Source: Desulfobacteraceae bacterium (GTDB taxonomy: Bacteria; Desulfobacterota; Desulfobacteria; Desulfobacterales; BuS5). Taken from it: 18,821 nucleotides of DNA. The DNA is taken from NCBI GenBank assembly GCA_030592105.1, contig JAUVKE010000011.1:1-18821 (forward strand). Reading direction: 5' to 3'. The stretch's first letter is position 1; every line of letters starts with the position of its first letter. Below are positions 1 through 7,779 of the stretch, one piece after another. The notes under the pieces were generated by a model. That model saw nothing but the letters and a program-made list of their open reading frames with translations. It was not told where the DNA came from and ran no database searches. The translations under genes and the position numbers were made by a program.

Positions 1-1465
1 CTTCATCTATTTCATCAGCGCCTTCTTCATCGGCATCTATTTCATCAGCCTCTGCTTCATCGGCATCTGTTTCATCGGTTTCATCAGCGCCTTCTTCATC
101 GGCATCTGTTTCATCGGCATCTATTTCATCATCGCCTGCTTCATCTGTTTCATCAACGCCTGTTTCATCAGCATCCGCTTCATTTGATTTTTTTTGATCT
201 TCCAAAGCATCTTTTCGGGTTTCTTTTCCTGCTTCTTCAAGATCTTTAGCAGCAGCAATCAATTCGTGCGCCTTTTCTTCTGAAACTCCCCTTATCTCGA
301 TTAAGTCGTCTGGTGTTGCATCACTAAGAGCCTTTGAAGAATAAAATCCATGTTCATACAACGCATCGGCCATGCTGATCCCCACTCCAGGAAGGCGAGT
401 AAGAGATTCATAACCTTTTTTCATATCCTCACTGTATTTGGTTTCACTTATAACATCCAGACGCCACCCTGTTAATTTAGAGGCAAGGCGAACATTCTGA
501 CCACTTCTTCCAATAGCTATGGAAAGAGAGCCATCAGGAACAACCACTTCCATGGAATTCCGCCTCTCATCAATAATCACCCTGGATATTTCAGCGGGTG
601 CCAGTGCATGACAAACAAATTTTGCAGGATCAATATGCCACGGAATTATATCTATTTTTTCGCCCTTGAGTTCCTGAACCACATTCTGGACACGAGCACC
701 CTTCATACCCACACATGCACCCACAGAATCAATATCAGCATCGTGTGATGAAACAGCAATTTTTGCTCTTACCCCAGGCTCCCGTACGGCCCCTTTGATA
801 TCAACGAGCCCCTCACTGATCTCAGGAACTTCCGTTTTAACAAGATTAATCAGAAAATTCGGATGCGTCCGTGATAGAACAACCTGGGGGCCTCGTGAAT
901 GTTGTAAAACATCTATTACACATGCTCTGACACGATCCCCTCTGCGATATCCTTCACCCGAAACCTGCTCTGTTTTTGGCAGGATTGCATCCGTGGGCCC
1001 GAGGTTTACTATAATATCACCCTTGGAAAAGCGTTGGACAATTCCATTTATGATTTCATTTTTTTGATTTTTAAACTGGTTATATATTACATCCTTTTCA
1101 GCATCCTTCATTTTCTGAATAATAACCTGTTTTGCTGACTGAGCTGCAATTCTGCCAAAAGTCAGCGCATCTATCTTGGAACCGAGGCTGTCCCCTATTT
1201 CACAATCCGCGTCCAGCTTACGCCCCTGCTCAAGGTCAATTTCAATTTCAGGGTCAGTAACCTTTTCCACAACTTCCATGAACTGAAACACCTCAAGCTC
1301 ACCTATCTCATCATTGAATTTGACCTCAATATCCACTTTGGCACCATATTTTTTTCTGGCTGCAGACCTTAAAGCCTCTTCAATGGTATCCACAAGGACC
1401 TCCCGGCTTATCCCCTTGTCCCGGCTTACCTGCTCAATAACTCGTGTAATATTCGTTGCTAGCAT
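1..1465 (-). CDS. nusA: Transcription termination/antitermination factor NusA (3' end outside window)
   Basis: NusA binds RNA polymerase and nascent RNA and controls pausing, termination and antitermination. The ATG at 1465 follows a GGAG seven bases upstream. 488 codons are visible and the frame stays open to the left edge. Domains in order: N-terminal RNAP-binding domain (about 1-130), S1 (about 135-200), KH1 with GMKG at 253-256, KH2 with IGRSGQNVRLASKLTGW around 318-334, and a helix-hairpin-helix segment with LPGVG at 358-362 and IRGVSEEKAHELI at about 391-403. From about residue 429 the protein becomes an almost pure Asp/Glu/Ala/Thr/Ile/Gly tail of at least 60 residues built on DE and ADE units. 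This differs from the folded acidic repeats of E. coli NusA. rimP, the usual upstream neighbour, is absent here; a terminator-like hairpin and tRNA-Gly precede the gene instead. Identity is certain; the full length is unknown. Confidence 0.97.
   Translation of the reverse strand, partial: MLATNITRVIEQVSRDKGISREVLVDTIEEALRSAARKKYGAKVDIEVKFNDEIGELEVFQFMEVVEKVTDPEIEIDLEQGRKLDADCEIGDSLGSKIDALTFGRIAAQSAKQVIIQKMKDAEKDVIYNQFKNQKNEIINGIVQRFSKGDIIVNLGPTDAILPKTEQVSGEGYRRGDRVRACVIDVLQHSRGPQVVLSRTHPNFLINLVKTEVPEISEGLVDIKGAVREPGVRAKIAVSSHDADIDSVGACVGMKGARVQNVVQELKGEKIDIIPWHIDPAKFVCHALAPAEISRVIIDERRNSMEVVVPDGSLSIAIGRSGQNVRLASKLTGWRLDVISETKYSEDMKKGYESLTRLPGVGISMADALYEHGFYSSKALSDATPDDLIEIRGVSEEKAHELIAAAKDLEEAGKETRKDALEDQKKSNEADADETGVDETDEAGDDEIDADETDADEEGADETDETDADEAEADEIDADEEGADEIDE
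11..115 (-). repeat. Tandem DNA repeat encoding the acidic NusA tail
   Basis: Positions 11-46 and 80-115 are the same 36-base unit with one difference, a 69-base (23-codon) period. Shorter GATGAA-type units fill the space between them and continue to about 184. The period is a multiple of three, so unit gain or loss keeps the nusA frame open. Confidence 0.8.
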
Positions 1466-1482
1466 CCGTTTTCTCCACACCT

Positions 1483-1514
1483 AAAAAAAACAAAAACGGG
1501 CTATTGCCCGTTTT
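1483..1514 (-). terminator. Terminator-like hairpin immediately upstream of nusA
   Basis: Read on the minus strand, AAAACGGG (1514-1507) pairs perfectly with CCCGTTTT (1500-1493) around a six-base loop, and is followed by T-rich sequence ending in eight Ts (1490-1483). It ends 17 bases before the nusA ATG. It could terminate transcription arriving from tRNA-Gly, or act as an attenuator in a nusA leader. Between it and the tRNA (1515-1754) I see no gene, only AT-rich sequence with a small GGTTA/TAACC inverted repeat at 1553-1568 and no convincing promoter. Confidence 0.75.
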
Positions 1515-1754
1515 CCTTTAATCAAGTAGATACATTAAGATAAAAAATTGTTGGTTAATTCGATAACCTCATGCAAGCATCCAAAAATTTTTGATTTCTT
1601 ATAGCAATAGATGCCAGGTTCATACAAAAAAATAAAATTTTCCATTTTCAACTACGAGACTATCAAAACATCTTTATCACTCTCTACCTGTTTTGAAGGG
1701 GGTAAACATTAACAATGCCCCAAACAATTCAAAAACGGAAAAGGCAGATTTCTT

Positions 1755-1830
1755 TGGAGCGGGCAACGAGATTCGAACTCGCGACACCAAGCTTGGGAAG
1801 CTTGTACTCTACCAGCTGAGCTATGCCCGC
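1755..1830 (-). tRNA. tRNA-Gly, anticodon CCC
   Basis: Full cloverleaf on the minus strand. The acceptor stem is GCGGGCA/TGCCCGC with discriminator T and an encoded CCA at 1757-1755. The D arm is GCTC-AGCTGGTA-GAGT. The anticodon stem CAAGC/GCTTG encloses loop TTCCCAA, giving anticodon CCC, which reads GGG. The T arm is GCGAG-TTCGAAT-CTCGT. It follows pheT and precedes nusA on the same strand, with its own promoter. Confidence 0.97.
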
Positions 1831-1843
1831 AAATATTTAATCA

Positions 1844-1872
1844 ATTATACGGCAAATAATATTTATTGTCAA
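1844..1872 (-). promoter_or_regulatory. Consensus sigma-70 promoter of tRNA-Gly
   Basis: The minus strand carries a perfect TTGACA (1872-1867), a 17-base spacer and a perfect TATAAT (1849-1844), ending 13 bases before the mature tRNA 5' end. A perfect 12-base palindrome, CATGCCGGCATG, lies just upstream at 1889-1900. It may help end the pheT transcript. Confidence 0.9.
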
Positions 1873-1924
1873 TATTTTTCAGATAAAACATGCCGGCATG
1901 CAGCTCCTATTGATTAACCCAATA

Positions 1925-4366
1925 TTACGGCAATGCTCCGTCAAACTCTTCAAGGAGTAGCCTTACTACCTTTTTATGCATTTTGTTTATCAGATCATCT
2001 TCAAGGGTACCGGTATTTGATCTGTAAGTTATTCTAAAAGATATACTCTTTTTACCGGAAGAGACTTCATCCCCCTGAAAAACATCAAAAAGTTCTACAC
2101 CTTTAACCAATTCCATATCTGCTTTATTAATTTTTTCCAGAATAGACGCTGCCTCAGTATTTACCCCAACAATTATTGTAACATCCCTTGTCACAGCAGG
2201 AAATCTGGAGACAGGGGAGGTCAAAACAGAGTCAGGGATTATTGGATAAAGTTTTTTAAGGTCTATTTCCAGAACAAATACAGGCTGTTTTATTCCATAT
2301 ATATCAAGGAGGCTGGAGGCCACCTGACCGACTATACCAAGAGATTCACCCTTTATCATAATTCGAGCGGTATATCCAGGTCTTGTATAGATGCATAATT
2401 CATCGGGGAGACGCGTAAATACCGGCCGCAGGCCTTTAACACGATCAACCCTCAACTCACTAAACAGCCCTTCGGCAACCCCCTTAATGTCATAAAAATC
2501 TGAATCAACCCCTTTTACATTCCAGGTTGAGGGGGTAGCTATCCCTGTTTGCAAACATGTTAATATTTCATCTTCTTTGGGGAGTTCTGCAGAATCGCCG
2601 GGAATAAATTTTTTACCAATTTCAAAAATGCTGATATTTTTTTCCTGCTGTGAAATATTATAATATACAGTTTCCAGAAGCCCAGGAATCAGTGAAGTTC
2701 TCATGACACCCTGATCTTTATTAAGGGGATTTAATATATCAATGGAATTCTTTTTTTCATCATCAAGGTGAAAGGTAAAAAAATCAGACGATCTTTCGTC
2801 AATAAAACTATAGGTTATTGCTTCATAATAACCAAAACCTGCCATTATTTTTTTTACTCTGTATCGTGCTTCAACCCATGTTGAAATAACATTGTCCATC
2901 ACAGGAACAGGGGGATATGTCAGAGGAATTTTATCATACCCCCAAAGACGCGCAACCTCCTCAACAAGATCCGCAGGCCTTTTAATATCAACCCTAAAAG
3001 ATGGAGGGGTTACCAGAAGACTCTGTTTACCATTTTTTTCAACCTTAAATTCAATGGAAGTTAAAAGATTCTCAATTTCAGACTGTTTAAGGTTTATACC
3101 CAAAAGGGTATTAGTATAATCAACGCTTAAATCAACAGGTAATGGTTCAAAATCCCCCACACTATTGTTAATGACCCCTTTTACCAGCCTCCCCCCCTCA
3201 ATTTCAGATATAAGAGAGGCGGCTCTGTTTAAAGCTGAAAGAATGCCTTTGGGATCGACTCCACGTTCAAAGCGATGGGAAGATTCAGTATTTAAACCTA
3301 ATGTTTTCGCAGTCCTTCTTATACTCACAGAGTCAAAATAGGCACTTTCCAATAAAACCCTGGTGGTATTTTCTGAAATCTCGGAATTAAGACCTCCCAT
3401 AATTCCGGCAATTGCAACAGGCTTTTCGGCATCACATATCATAAGCATATCAGAGGAAAGATGCCGTTCTTTATTATCAAGGGATGTGAAAGACTCACCC
3501 TCTTTAGCCAGGTCTACTATTATCTTGGATCCATTTAGCATATTCAGATCAAATGCATGTAGGGGCTGCCCTGTTTCAAACATGACAAAATTTGTAATAT
3601 CAACTATATTATTCACAGGTTTTACCCCGATGGAGACCAATTTCTCCTGAATCCAGGGGGGAGAAGGAAAAACTGTAATATCTTCAAAGACCATGGCAGC
3701 ATACCGTGGACAATGAATAGGAGCTTTCACAACAACAGAAACCATGCTGTTGATATTACTATAAGATTCAGAGTTTTCGATATTATTAAAGGAACTTTCC
3801 GGATATTTTATTTTTGTATCACCGAATGCAGCCACCTCTCTGGCTATTCCAATAATACTCAAACAATCGGATCTGTTTGGAGTCAGGTCAATTTCAAAGA
3901 GCACATCTGAAAGGGAGAGGGCTTCCGCGAGTTTTACACCTTCAGCAAGGCTGGGATCAAGAGACATAATACCTTTTTGCCCCGGACCTATCCCTAACTC
4001 CACCTCACTGCAGAGCATCCCATCTGATTTTTCACCTCTGATTTTACTCCGCTTAATTTTATGCCCGCCAGAAAGAGATGCGCCGGGAAGAGCAAGGGGA
4101 ACAAGCATACCCTCTTTTATGTTATCGGCTCCACATACTATTTGCAGAATACTATCTCCTGCATCAACACTGCACAAATTAAGCCTGTCAGCATTGGGGT
4201 GTGGAGTTATTTTTTTAATACGGGCTATAACAACTTCATCCAGATAATCATACCTGTTTGAAATCTTTTCAACCTCAAGGCCTGCCATTGTAAGGGCATC
4301 GGCCAGGGCGAGGGAGTCCATATCAACATTTACATAATCTTTTAACCAGCTTAAGCTTACTTTCAT
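1925..4366 (-). CDS. pheT: Phenylalanine--tRNA ligase beta subunit
   Basis: This is the beta subunit of the alpha2beta2 enzyme that charges tRNA-Phe. At 813 aa it has the usual bacterial length. The N-terminal segment MKVSLSWLKDYV is typical. An EMAP/OB-fold tRNA-binding domain spans about 40-150 (ITPHPNADRLNLCSVDAG, VCGADNI). The B3/B4 editing region is in the middle (IGVKPVNNIVDITNFVMFE, ESAYFDSVSIRRTAKTLGL). The B5 and catalytic-like core follow (PADLVEEVARLWGYDKIP, LNPLNKDQGVMRTSLIPGLL). The C-terminal FDX-ACB anticodon-binding domain includes SRFPAVTRDVTIIV. The ATG lies one base after the pheS stop codon, so the two genes are very probably translationally coupled. Confidence 0.98.
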   Translation of the reverse strand: MKVSLSWLKDYVNVDMDSLALADALTMAGLEVEKISNRYDYLDEVVIARIKKITPHPNADRLNLCSVDAGDSILQIVCGADNIKEGMLVPLALPGASLSGGHKIKRSKIRGEKSDGMLCSEVELGIGPGQKGIMSLDPSLAEGVKLAEALSLSDVLFEIDLTPNRSDCLSIIGIAREVAAFGDTKIKYPESSFNNIENSESYSNINSMVSVVVKAPIHCPRYAAMVFEDITVFPSPPWIQEKLVSIGVKPVNNIVDITNFVMFETGQPLHAFDLNMLNGSKIIVDLAKEGESFTSLDNKERHLSSDMLMICDAEKPVAIAGIMGGLNSEISENTTRVLLESAYFDSVSIRRTAKTLGLNTESSHRFERGVDPKGILSALNRAASLISEIEGGRLVKGVINNSVGDFEPLPVDLSVDYTNTLLGINLKQSEIENLLTSIEFKVEKNGKQSLLVTPPSFRVDIKRPADLVEEVARLWGYDKIPLTYPPVPVMDNVISTWVEARYRVKKIMAGFGYYEAITYSFIDERSSDFFTFHLDDEKKNSIDILNPLNKDQGVMRTSLIPGLLETVYYNISQQEKNISIFEIGKKFIPGDSAELPKEDEILTCLQTGIATPSTWNVKGVDSDFYDIKGVAEGLFSELRVDRVKGLRPVFTRLPDELCIYTRPGYTARIMIKGESLGIVGQVASSLLDIYGIKQPVFVLEIDLKKLYPIIPDSVLTSPVSRFPAVTRDVTIIVGVNTEAASILEKINKADMELVKGVELFDVFQGDEVSSGKKSISFRITYRSNTGTLEDDLINKMHKKVVRLLLEEFDGALP

Positions 4367-4367
4367 A

Positions 4368-5384
4368 TTAAAACTGCCGCAGAAACCTTAAATCATTTTC
4401 AAAATATTTCCTAAGATCGTCAACCCCGTACTTCAACATGGCAAGCCGCTCTATTCCCATACCAAAGGCAAAACCTGAATAGTTAGAGGTGCTGTACCCC
4501 ACATTCTCAAATAGAGCAGGATGAACCATGCCACAGCCCAGAACTTCAAGCCATCCGGTTTGAGAGCAGACTCTGCATCCTTTGCCGCGGCAGATAACAC
4601 AAAGAATATCCACCTCAGCACTCGGTTCTGTAAATGGGAAAAAACTCGGCCTGAATCTCAAACCTATGCCCGGATCAAAAATTTGCTGAATAAAAGTATT
4701 TATAACCCCTTTTAAATCACCAAAAGTTACATTTTTATCCACCACAAGCCCCTCAATCTGATGAAACATGGGGGTATGAGTCAAATCCGAGTCACACCTG
4801 TAAACCTTCCCCGGAGCAATTATCCTCACAGGGGGGGTGGTTTTCTCCATCACACGGACCTGCACAGGTGAGGTATGAGTTCTCAAGACCCGATTATTGG
4901 AAATATAAAAAGTATCCTGCATATCCCTTGCCGGATGATCCTTTGGAATATTCAGGGCTTCAAAATTATAATAATCGGTCTCTATTTCAGGACCCTCCAC
5001 GATTTCAAAACCAAGCCTTGCAAAAATATCAGATATGGTTTTGATGATCTGAGTTATCGGATGCAAGCCACCTCTTTTTACAGGTCTCCCCGGCATTGAG
5101 ACATCTATAAAATCACTTTTATCTGTGGGGCTCGAGTTCATGCAGCAAAGGGTTTCATCAAAAGCAGCTGCAAGATTTTTTTTTACAAAATTGGCCTGTT
5201 TTCCCGCCTCAGGCCTTAAATGTCCAGGAAGTTTTGAGATATTTCTTAAAAATTTGGTTATAATCCCCTTTCTACCTAAATATTTAATTGAAAGAGCCTC
5301 AACAGCATCTTGGTCAAGAGCTTTTTTAAGCTCCCCCAGAGCCTCAGCTTGTATTTGATCTATGGTTTTTTCCACAACGCTCAA
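4368..5384 (-). CDS. pheS: Phenylalanine--tRNA ligase alpha subunit
   Basis: Catalytic alpha subunit, 338 aa. An N-terminal coiled-coil region covers about 1-90. The class II core carries motif 2 (YRCDSDLTHTPMFHQIEG, 195-212) and motif 3 (FGMGIERLAMLKYG, 307-320). The substrate-pocket segment FTEPSAEVD is at 251-259. A short insertion with C262, C265, C270 and C273 (CVICRGKGCRVC) precedes TGWLEVLGCGMVHP. This four-cysteine insertion resembles a zinc knuckle and occurs in a subset of bacterial PheS proteins. The start used here is a TTG (5384) with only a weak ribosome-binding site; the in-frame GTG at 5375 is an alternative. The upstream gap to rplT holds one copy of an inverted-repeat element. 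Confidence 0.97.
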   Translation of the reverse strand: MSVVEKTIDQIQAEALGELKKALDQDAVEALSIKYLGRKGIITKFLRNISKLPGHLRPEAGKQANFVKKNLAAAFDETLCCMNSSPTDKSDFIDVSMPGRPVKRGGLHPITQIIKTISDIFARLGFEIVEGPEIETDYYNFEALNIPKDHPARDMQDTFYISNNRVLRTHTSPVQVRVMEKTTPPVRIIAPGKVYRCDSDLTHTPMFHQIEGLVVDKNVTFGDLKGVINTFIQQIFDPGIGLRFRPSFFPFTEPSAEVDILCVICRGKGCRVCSQTGWLEVLGCGMVHPALFENVGYSTSNYSGFAFGMGIERLAMLKYGVDDLRKYFENDLRFLRQF

Positions 5385-5418
5385 TCTTTATCTTAAAGCC
5401 TGTATTTATATGAAATTC

Positions 5419-5537
5419 TATAGATTGTCAGATAATAACCCGATTTTAAAATTAGGCACAAGGCCAGAGGGAGGGAGGAACATTATAATACTCCGCCAAC
5501 CGATACCGGAGTAAAATTATTTATGCAACGATCTATA
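5419..5537. repeat. Inverted-repeat intergenic element, copy 1 (rplT-pheS gap)
   Basis: It begins TATAGAT (5419-5425) and ends ATCTATA (5531-5537), with imperfect terminal inverted repeats extending inward. A central block, GGCCAGAGGGAGGGAGG (5462-5478), precedes a small GGAG/CTCC hairpin. It closely matches the element at 6283-6404: 35 of 39 positions agree over the right end (5499-5537 against 6366-6404). It fills most of the rplT-pheS gap. It could be a MITE-like mobile repeat or a structured RNA or processing element. Confidence 0.75.
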
Positions 5538-5565
5538 TAAGTAAAATCATTCAAATGGGAATCTT

Positions 5566-5916
5566 CTACAGATGTTTCGAAGCAAGAGCCGCCACACTCG
5601 AAAACCCTGAAGGATCTGAAACAGCCAGCTCCGCAAGAACCTTACGATCCAGCTCAACTCCGGCAAGTTTTAATCCATGAATAAACTTGCTGTAAGACAG
5701 ATTATTCATCCTGACAGCGGCATTTATCCTTACAATCCATAACTTTCTAAAATCCCGCCTGCGTACTCTTCTATCACGATAGGAATACATCAATGCTTTA
5801 TCAACAGCATCTGCAGCTGTACGGATCAATCTGCTCCGGGATCCACGAAACCCCTTTGCAAGCTTTAAGATCTTGTTCCTGCGCTTTCTTGCTTTAAAAC
5901 CTCGTTTAACACGCAT
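5566..5916 (-). CDS. rplT: 50S ribosomal protein L20
   Basis: 116 aa, standard length for bL20. The N-terminus is the typical highly basic RNA-binding extension ([20 protein letters not shown]), followed by [23 protein letters not shown] and the conserved [20 protein letters not shown]20 is needed early in 50S assembly and, in several bacteria, represses its own operon. CAGGAG sits six bases before the ATG. It follows rpmI by 27 bases and the two are certainly cotranscribed. Confidence 0.98.
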   Translation of the reverse strand: MRVKRGFKARKRRNKILKLAKGFRGSRSRLIRTAADAVDKALMYSYRDRRVRRRDFRKLWIVRINAAVRMNNLSYSKFIHGLKLAGVELDRKVLAELAVSDPSGFSSVAALASKHL

Positions 5917-5943
5917 AATTAACTCCTGTAAATTAACAAGATG

Positions 5944-6153
5944 CTACCCATTGGGAAGCAGCAAGCTTATCTCCTTTGTATTACTTTTATCAATAATATG
6001 ACTTTTTCTTAAGGTTCGCTTACGCTTGGTTGTTTTTTTTGTCAATATATGACTAGCATGGGATTTTGAAAAAACAATCTTCCCGGAACCTGTTCTCTTA
6101 AAACGTTTTGCAGCTGCCCTGTTTGTTTTTATCTTTACCTTTACCTTTGGCAT
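5944..6153 (-). CDS. rpmI: 50S ribosomal protein L35
   Basis: 69 aa. It begins MPKVKVKIKTNRAAAKRFKRTGSGKI and has the characteristic basic SHASHILTKKTTKRKRTLRKS segment, both typical of bL35. GGAG precedes the ATG by five bases (GGAG-TCTAA-ATG). Upstream lies an unusually long 252-base leader with a large hairpin and a repeat element, separating it from infC, which normally lies close by. This leader is where an L20-type autoregulatory structure would be expected. Confidence 0.97.
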   Translation of the reverse strand: MPKVKVKIKTNRAAAKRFKRTGSGKIVFSKSHASHILTKKTTKRKRTLRKSHIIDKSNTKEISLLLPNG

Positions 6154-6232
6154 TTAGACTCCATAGTTGCTGTTCAACTCATCTTCCAACAGTTACCTGT
6201 CCTTTTAAAATAGCGTCCCAAAAAAAGATAGA

Positions 6233-6267
6233 TGGCGCAGATCGTGGTAACCCGACTTCCTGCGCCA
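6233..6267 (-). promoter_or_regulatory. Long hairpin in the rpmI leader
   Basis: On the minus strand TGGCGCAG (6267-6260) pairs perfectly with CTGCGCCA (6240-6233). Inside, GTCG pairs with CGAT around an eight-base loop, GGTTACCA. Seven Ts (6226-6220) follow after a six-base spacer. It lies about 80 bases upstream of rpmI. It could be an attenuator, an L20-responsive leader or a dispersed hairpin repeat; sequence alone does not decide. Confidence 0.55.
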
Positions 6268-6282
6268 ACTAACCAAATAATC

Positions 6283-6404
6283 TATAGATTGTCAGATAAC
6301 TATAGATTGACAAATAATAAATTTCACAAGGCCAGAAGAGGAAGGCGTATTGAAATACGCAGGCTACCGATAACAGAGTGAAATTATTTATGTAACGATC
6401 TATA
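6283..6404. repeat. Inverted-repeat intergenic element, copy 2 (infC-rpmI gap)
   Basis: Second copy of the element at 5419-5537. The inner copy runs from TATAGAT (6301-6307) to ATCTATA (6398-6404), with 27-base terminal inverted repeats matching at 21 positions, including ATTTCAC/GTGAAAT. The centre holds a perfect GCGTAT-TGAA-ATACGC hairpin (6345-6360). The left end is tandemly duplicated: TATAGATTGTCAGATAAC at 6283, then TATAGATTGACAAATAAT at 6301. The right end stops one base before the infC stop codon (6406-6408). Confidence 0.75.
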
Positions 6405-6405
6405 T

Positions 6406-6945
6406 TTAAACATTTTTGGGGGAAAGTATCATTATCATGGAACGGCCTTCAAACTTTGGTGACATCTCCACAACTGCATATTCTTCAGTTTGATCAGCCA
6501 TCTTCTGAAGAATAGCCTTGCCATTTTTCGACAAGAGTATTTCGCGACCCCTGAAAACCAGGGTCACCTTAACTTTATCTTTTTTCTCTATAAATTTTTT
6601 AATACGAGAAATTTTAATCGCAATATCATGATCACTGGTTTTAGGCCGTACTTTTATCTCCTTAATCTGAAAAGCACTCTGCTTCTTTTTTGCAGCTTGC
6701 TTCTTTTTTGTAGCTTCATATTTAAATCGGCCATAATCCATTATTTTACAAACAGGAGGATTTGAATGGGGAGAAATTTCAACCAGATCAAGACCACTCT
6801 CATTAGCAAGATCACGCGCCTGACTAATCGTGATTATACCGACCTGAACACCATCCGCACCTATTACACGAACATTTTTTGCGGTTATACCTCTGTTCAC
6901 ATTTGTTCTATCTGTTGACCTGACCGGTCTTCTTCGTGAAACTAT
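6406..6945 (-). CDS. infC: Translation initiation factor IF-3
   Basis: IF-3 binds the 30S subunit, keeps it apart from 50S and checks start-codon and initiator-tRNA pairing. The N-terminal domain carries NRGITAKNVRVIGADGVQVGI and LVEISPHSNPPVCKIMDYGRFKYE; a basic linker follows, then the C-terminal domain with IKEIKVRPKTSDHD and VTLVFRGREI. I place the start at an ATA codon (6945-6943) because AAGGAGG (6959-6953) lies exactly seven bases upstream. The in-frame GTG at 6963 lies upstream of this Shine-Dalgarno sequence and would make it coding. Length from ATA is 179 aa plus the stop, the usual IF-3 size. Non-standard starts such as AUU in E. coli underlie IF-3 autoregulation. thrS, a frequent upstream neighbour, is missing; a 285-base AT-rich gap separates infC from the deaminase. 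Confidence 0.96.
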   Translation of the reverse strand: MVSRRRPVRSTDRTNVNRGITAKNVRVIGADGVQVGIITISQARDLANESGLDLVEISPHSNPPVCKIMDYGRFKYEATKKKQAAKKKQSAFQIKEIKVRPKTSDHDIAIKISRIKKFIEKKDKVKVTLVFRGREILLSKNGKAILQKMADQTEEYAVVEMSPKFEGRSMIMILSPKNV

Positions 6946-7037
6946 ACCGACACCTCCTTGCACAATAAAATTAATGACACCTAAGCTTCAAAAAAAATCA
7001 GAAAAAAAACTTAAAATCCAGCCCATCTAAATATACC

Positions 7038-7059
7038 ATCTATAAATATAATAATAGAT
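7038..7059. repeat. Small inverted repeat in the infC upstream region
   Basis: ATCTAT (7038-7043) and ATAGAT (7054-7059) form an AT-only hairpin, resembling the ends of the repeat elements at 5419 and 6283. The rest of 6964-7248 is AT-rich non-coding sequence that must hold the infC promoter; I could not pick a convincing -35/-10 pair. Confidence 0.3.
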
Positions 7060-7248
7060 CCCTCAATTATATCCGTGCACTTTTTCAGCCTTTAAAAACA
7101 TTATTAACCCATGTATAGGCTTTCTTAAAACCTTAATTGTAAAAGGGTACAGATAATACTATTAGTAAAGTGAGCCGTATAAATCTATTAAAAATTGATA
7201 TATATTAAATCTCTGGGAAAAAAGCAACTTTAATTTTTAATATAATTT

Positions 7249-7749
7249 CTATATTTCAATAGTGTATTTAGCTAAAAGAGTTCCATTTAGATAATTATTA
7301 GGGGAATCTGCAAAATATTTTTTAAATAATTTAATACTTTCCTGACGCATCACTCCGGAAACAATGGAGATATTGCAATTCCTGTACAAGGGAGAAATTT
7401 TTGTCAAATCACAGCTTGTCCCTCCACCCATAACATCTTCATAAGCATAAACTATTTTTTCTGCGCCAGCTAACAATATTGCGCCAAAGCACATCAGGCA
7501 AGGCTCCAGGGTACTAAAAACGGTTATTCTTTTGGCGTCAAAGGTCTTCCCAGATTCAGACAGTCTTTTTAAAGCTACCATTTCGGCATGGTCTATTTCA
7601 TTGGGATTATCTGTTCCCGTCCCTTTTCGCATACCTGTTGCAATTGTATTTCCATCACAGACCACAACACATCCCACGGGAAAGTCTCCTGCTAAAAGCG
7701 CCTCTTTAGCCTGGGTCAACGCAATGTTCATAAAGTAATCATAATCCAT
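7249..7749 (-). CDS. Zinc-dependent nucleoside/tRNA deaminase (TadA/GuaD-like)
   Basis: Cytidine-deaminase-fold enzyme, 166 aa from the chosen start. The zinc site is complete: HAE at 54-56 (H54 ligand, E56 proton shuttle) and PCLMC at 83-87 (C84 and C87 ligands). GDFPVGCVVV and GAILLAGAEKIVYAYED are typical of the TadA/guanine-deaminase branch. TadA makes inosine at tRNA-Arg position 34, whereas GuaD-like members deaminate free bases. The segment after the zinc site (MGGGTSCDLTKISPLYRN) departs from classic TadA, so the substrate is left open. The ATG at 7749 is preceded by GGAG five bases upstream; an upstream in-frame start at 7788 has no comparable signal. It is on the same strand as infC. 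Confidence 0.85.
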   Translation of the reverse strand: MDYDYFMNIALTQAKEALLAGDFPVGCVVVCDGNTIATGMRKGTGTDNPNEIDHAEMVALKRLSESGKTFDAKRITVFSTLEPCLMCFGAILLAGAEKIVYAYEDVMGGGTSCDLTKISPLYRNCNISIVSGVMRQESIKLFKKYFADSPNNYLNGTLLAKYTIEI

Positions 7750-7779
7750 ACTATCTCCATAGTTACATTTTATAATTAT

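Noticed and set aside
1..184. Possible CRISPR or satellite array
   Set aside because: The units are codon-periodic, lack distinct spacers and stay in the nusA frame, so they are coding repeats.
795..1067. 90-codon plus-strand frame inside nusA
   Set aside because: Opposite-strand shadow of a clear nusA reading with no family resemblance.
1693..1917. Plus-strand open frame containing GNEIRTRDTKLGKLVLYQLSYAR
   Set aside because: It is the antisense reading of tRNA-Gly, a well-known false protein; the tRNA is on the minus strand.
6946..6963. GTG start for infC
   Set aside because: The Shine-Dalgarno sequence would lie inside the coding region; ATA at 6945 is better placed.
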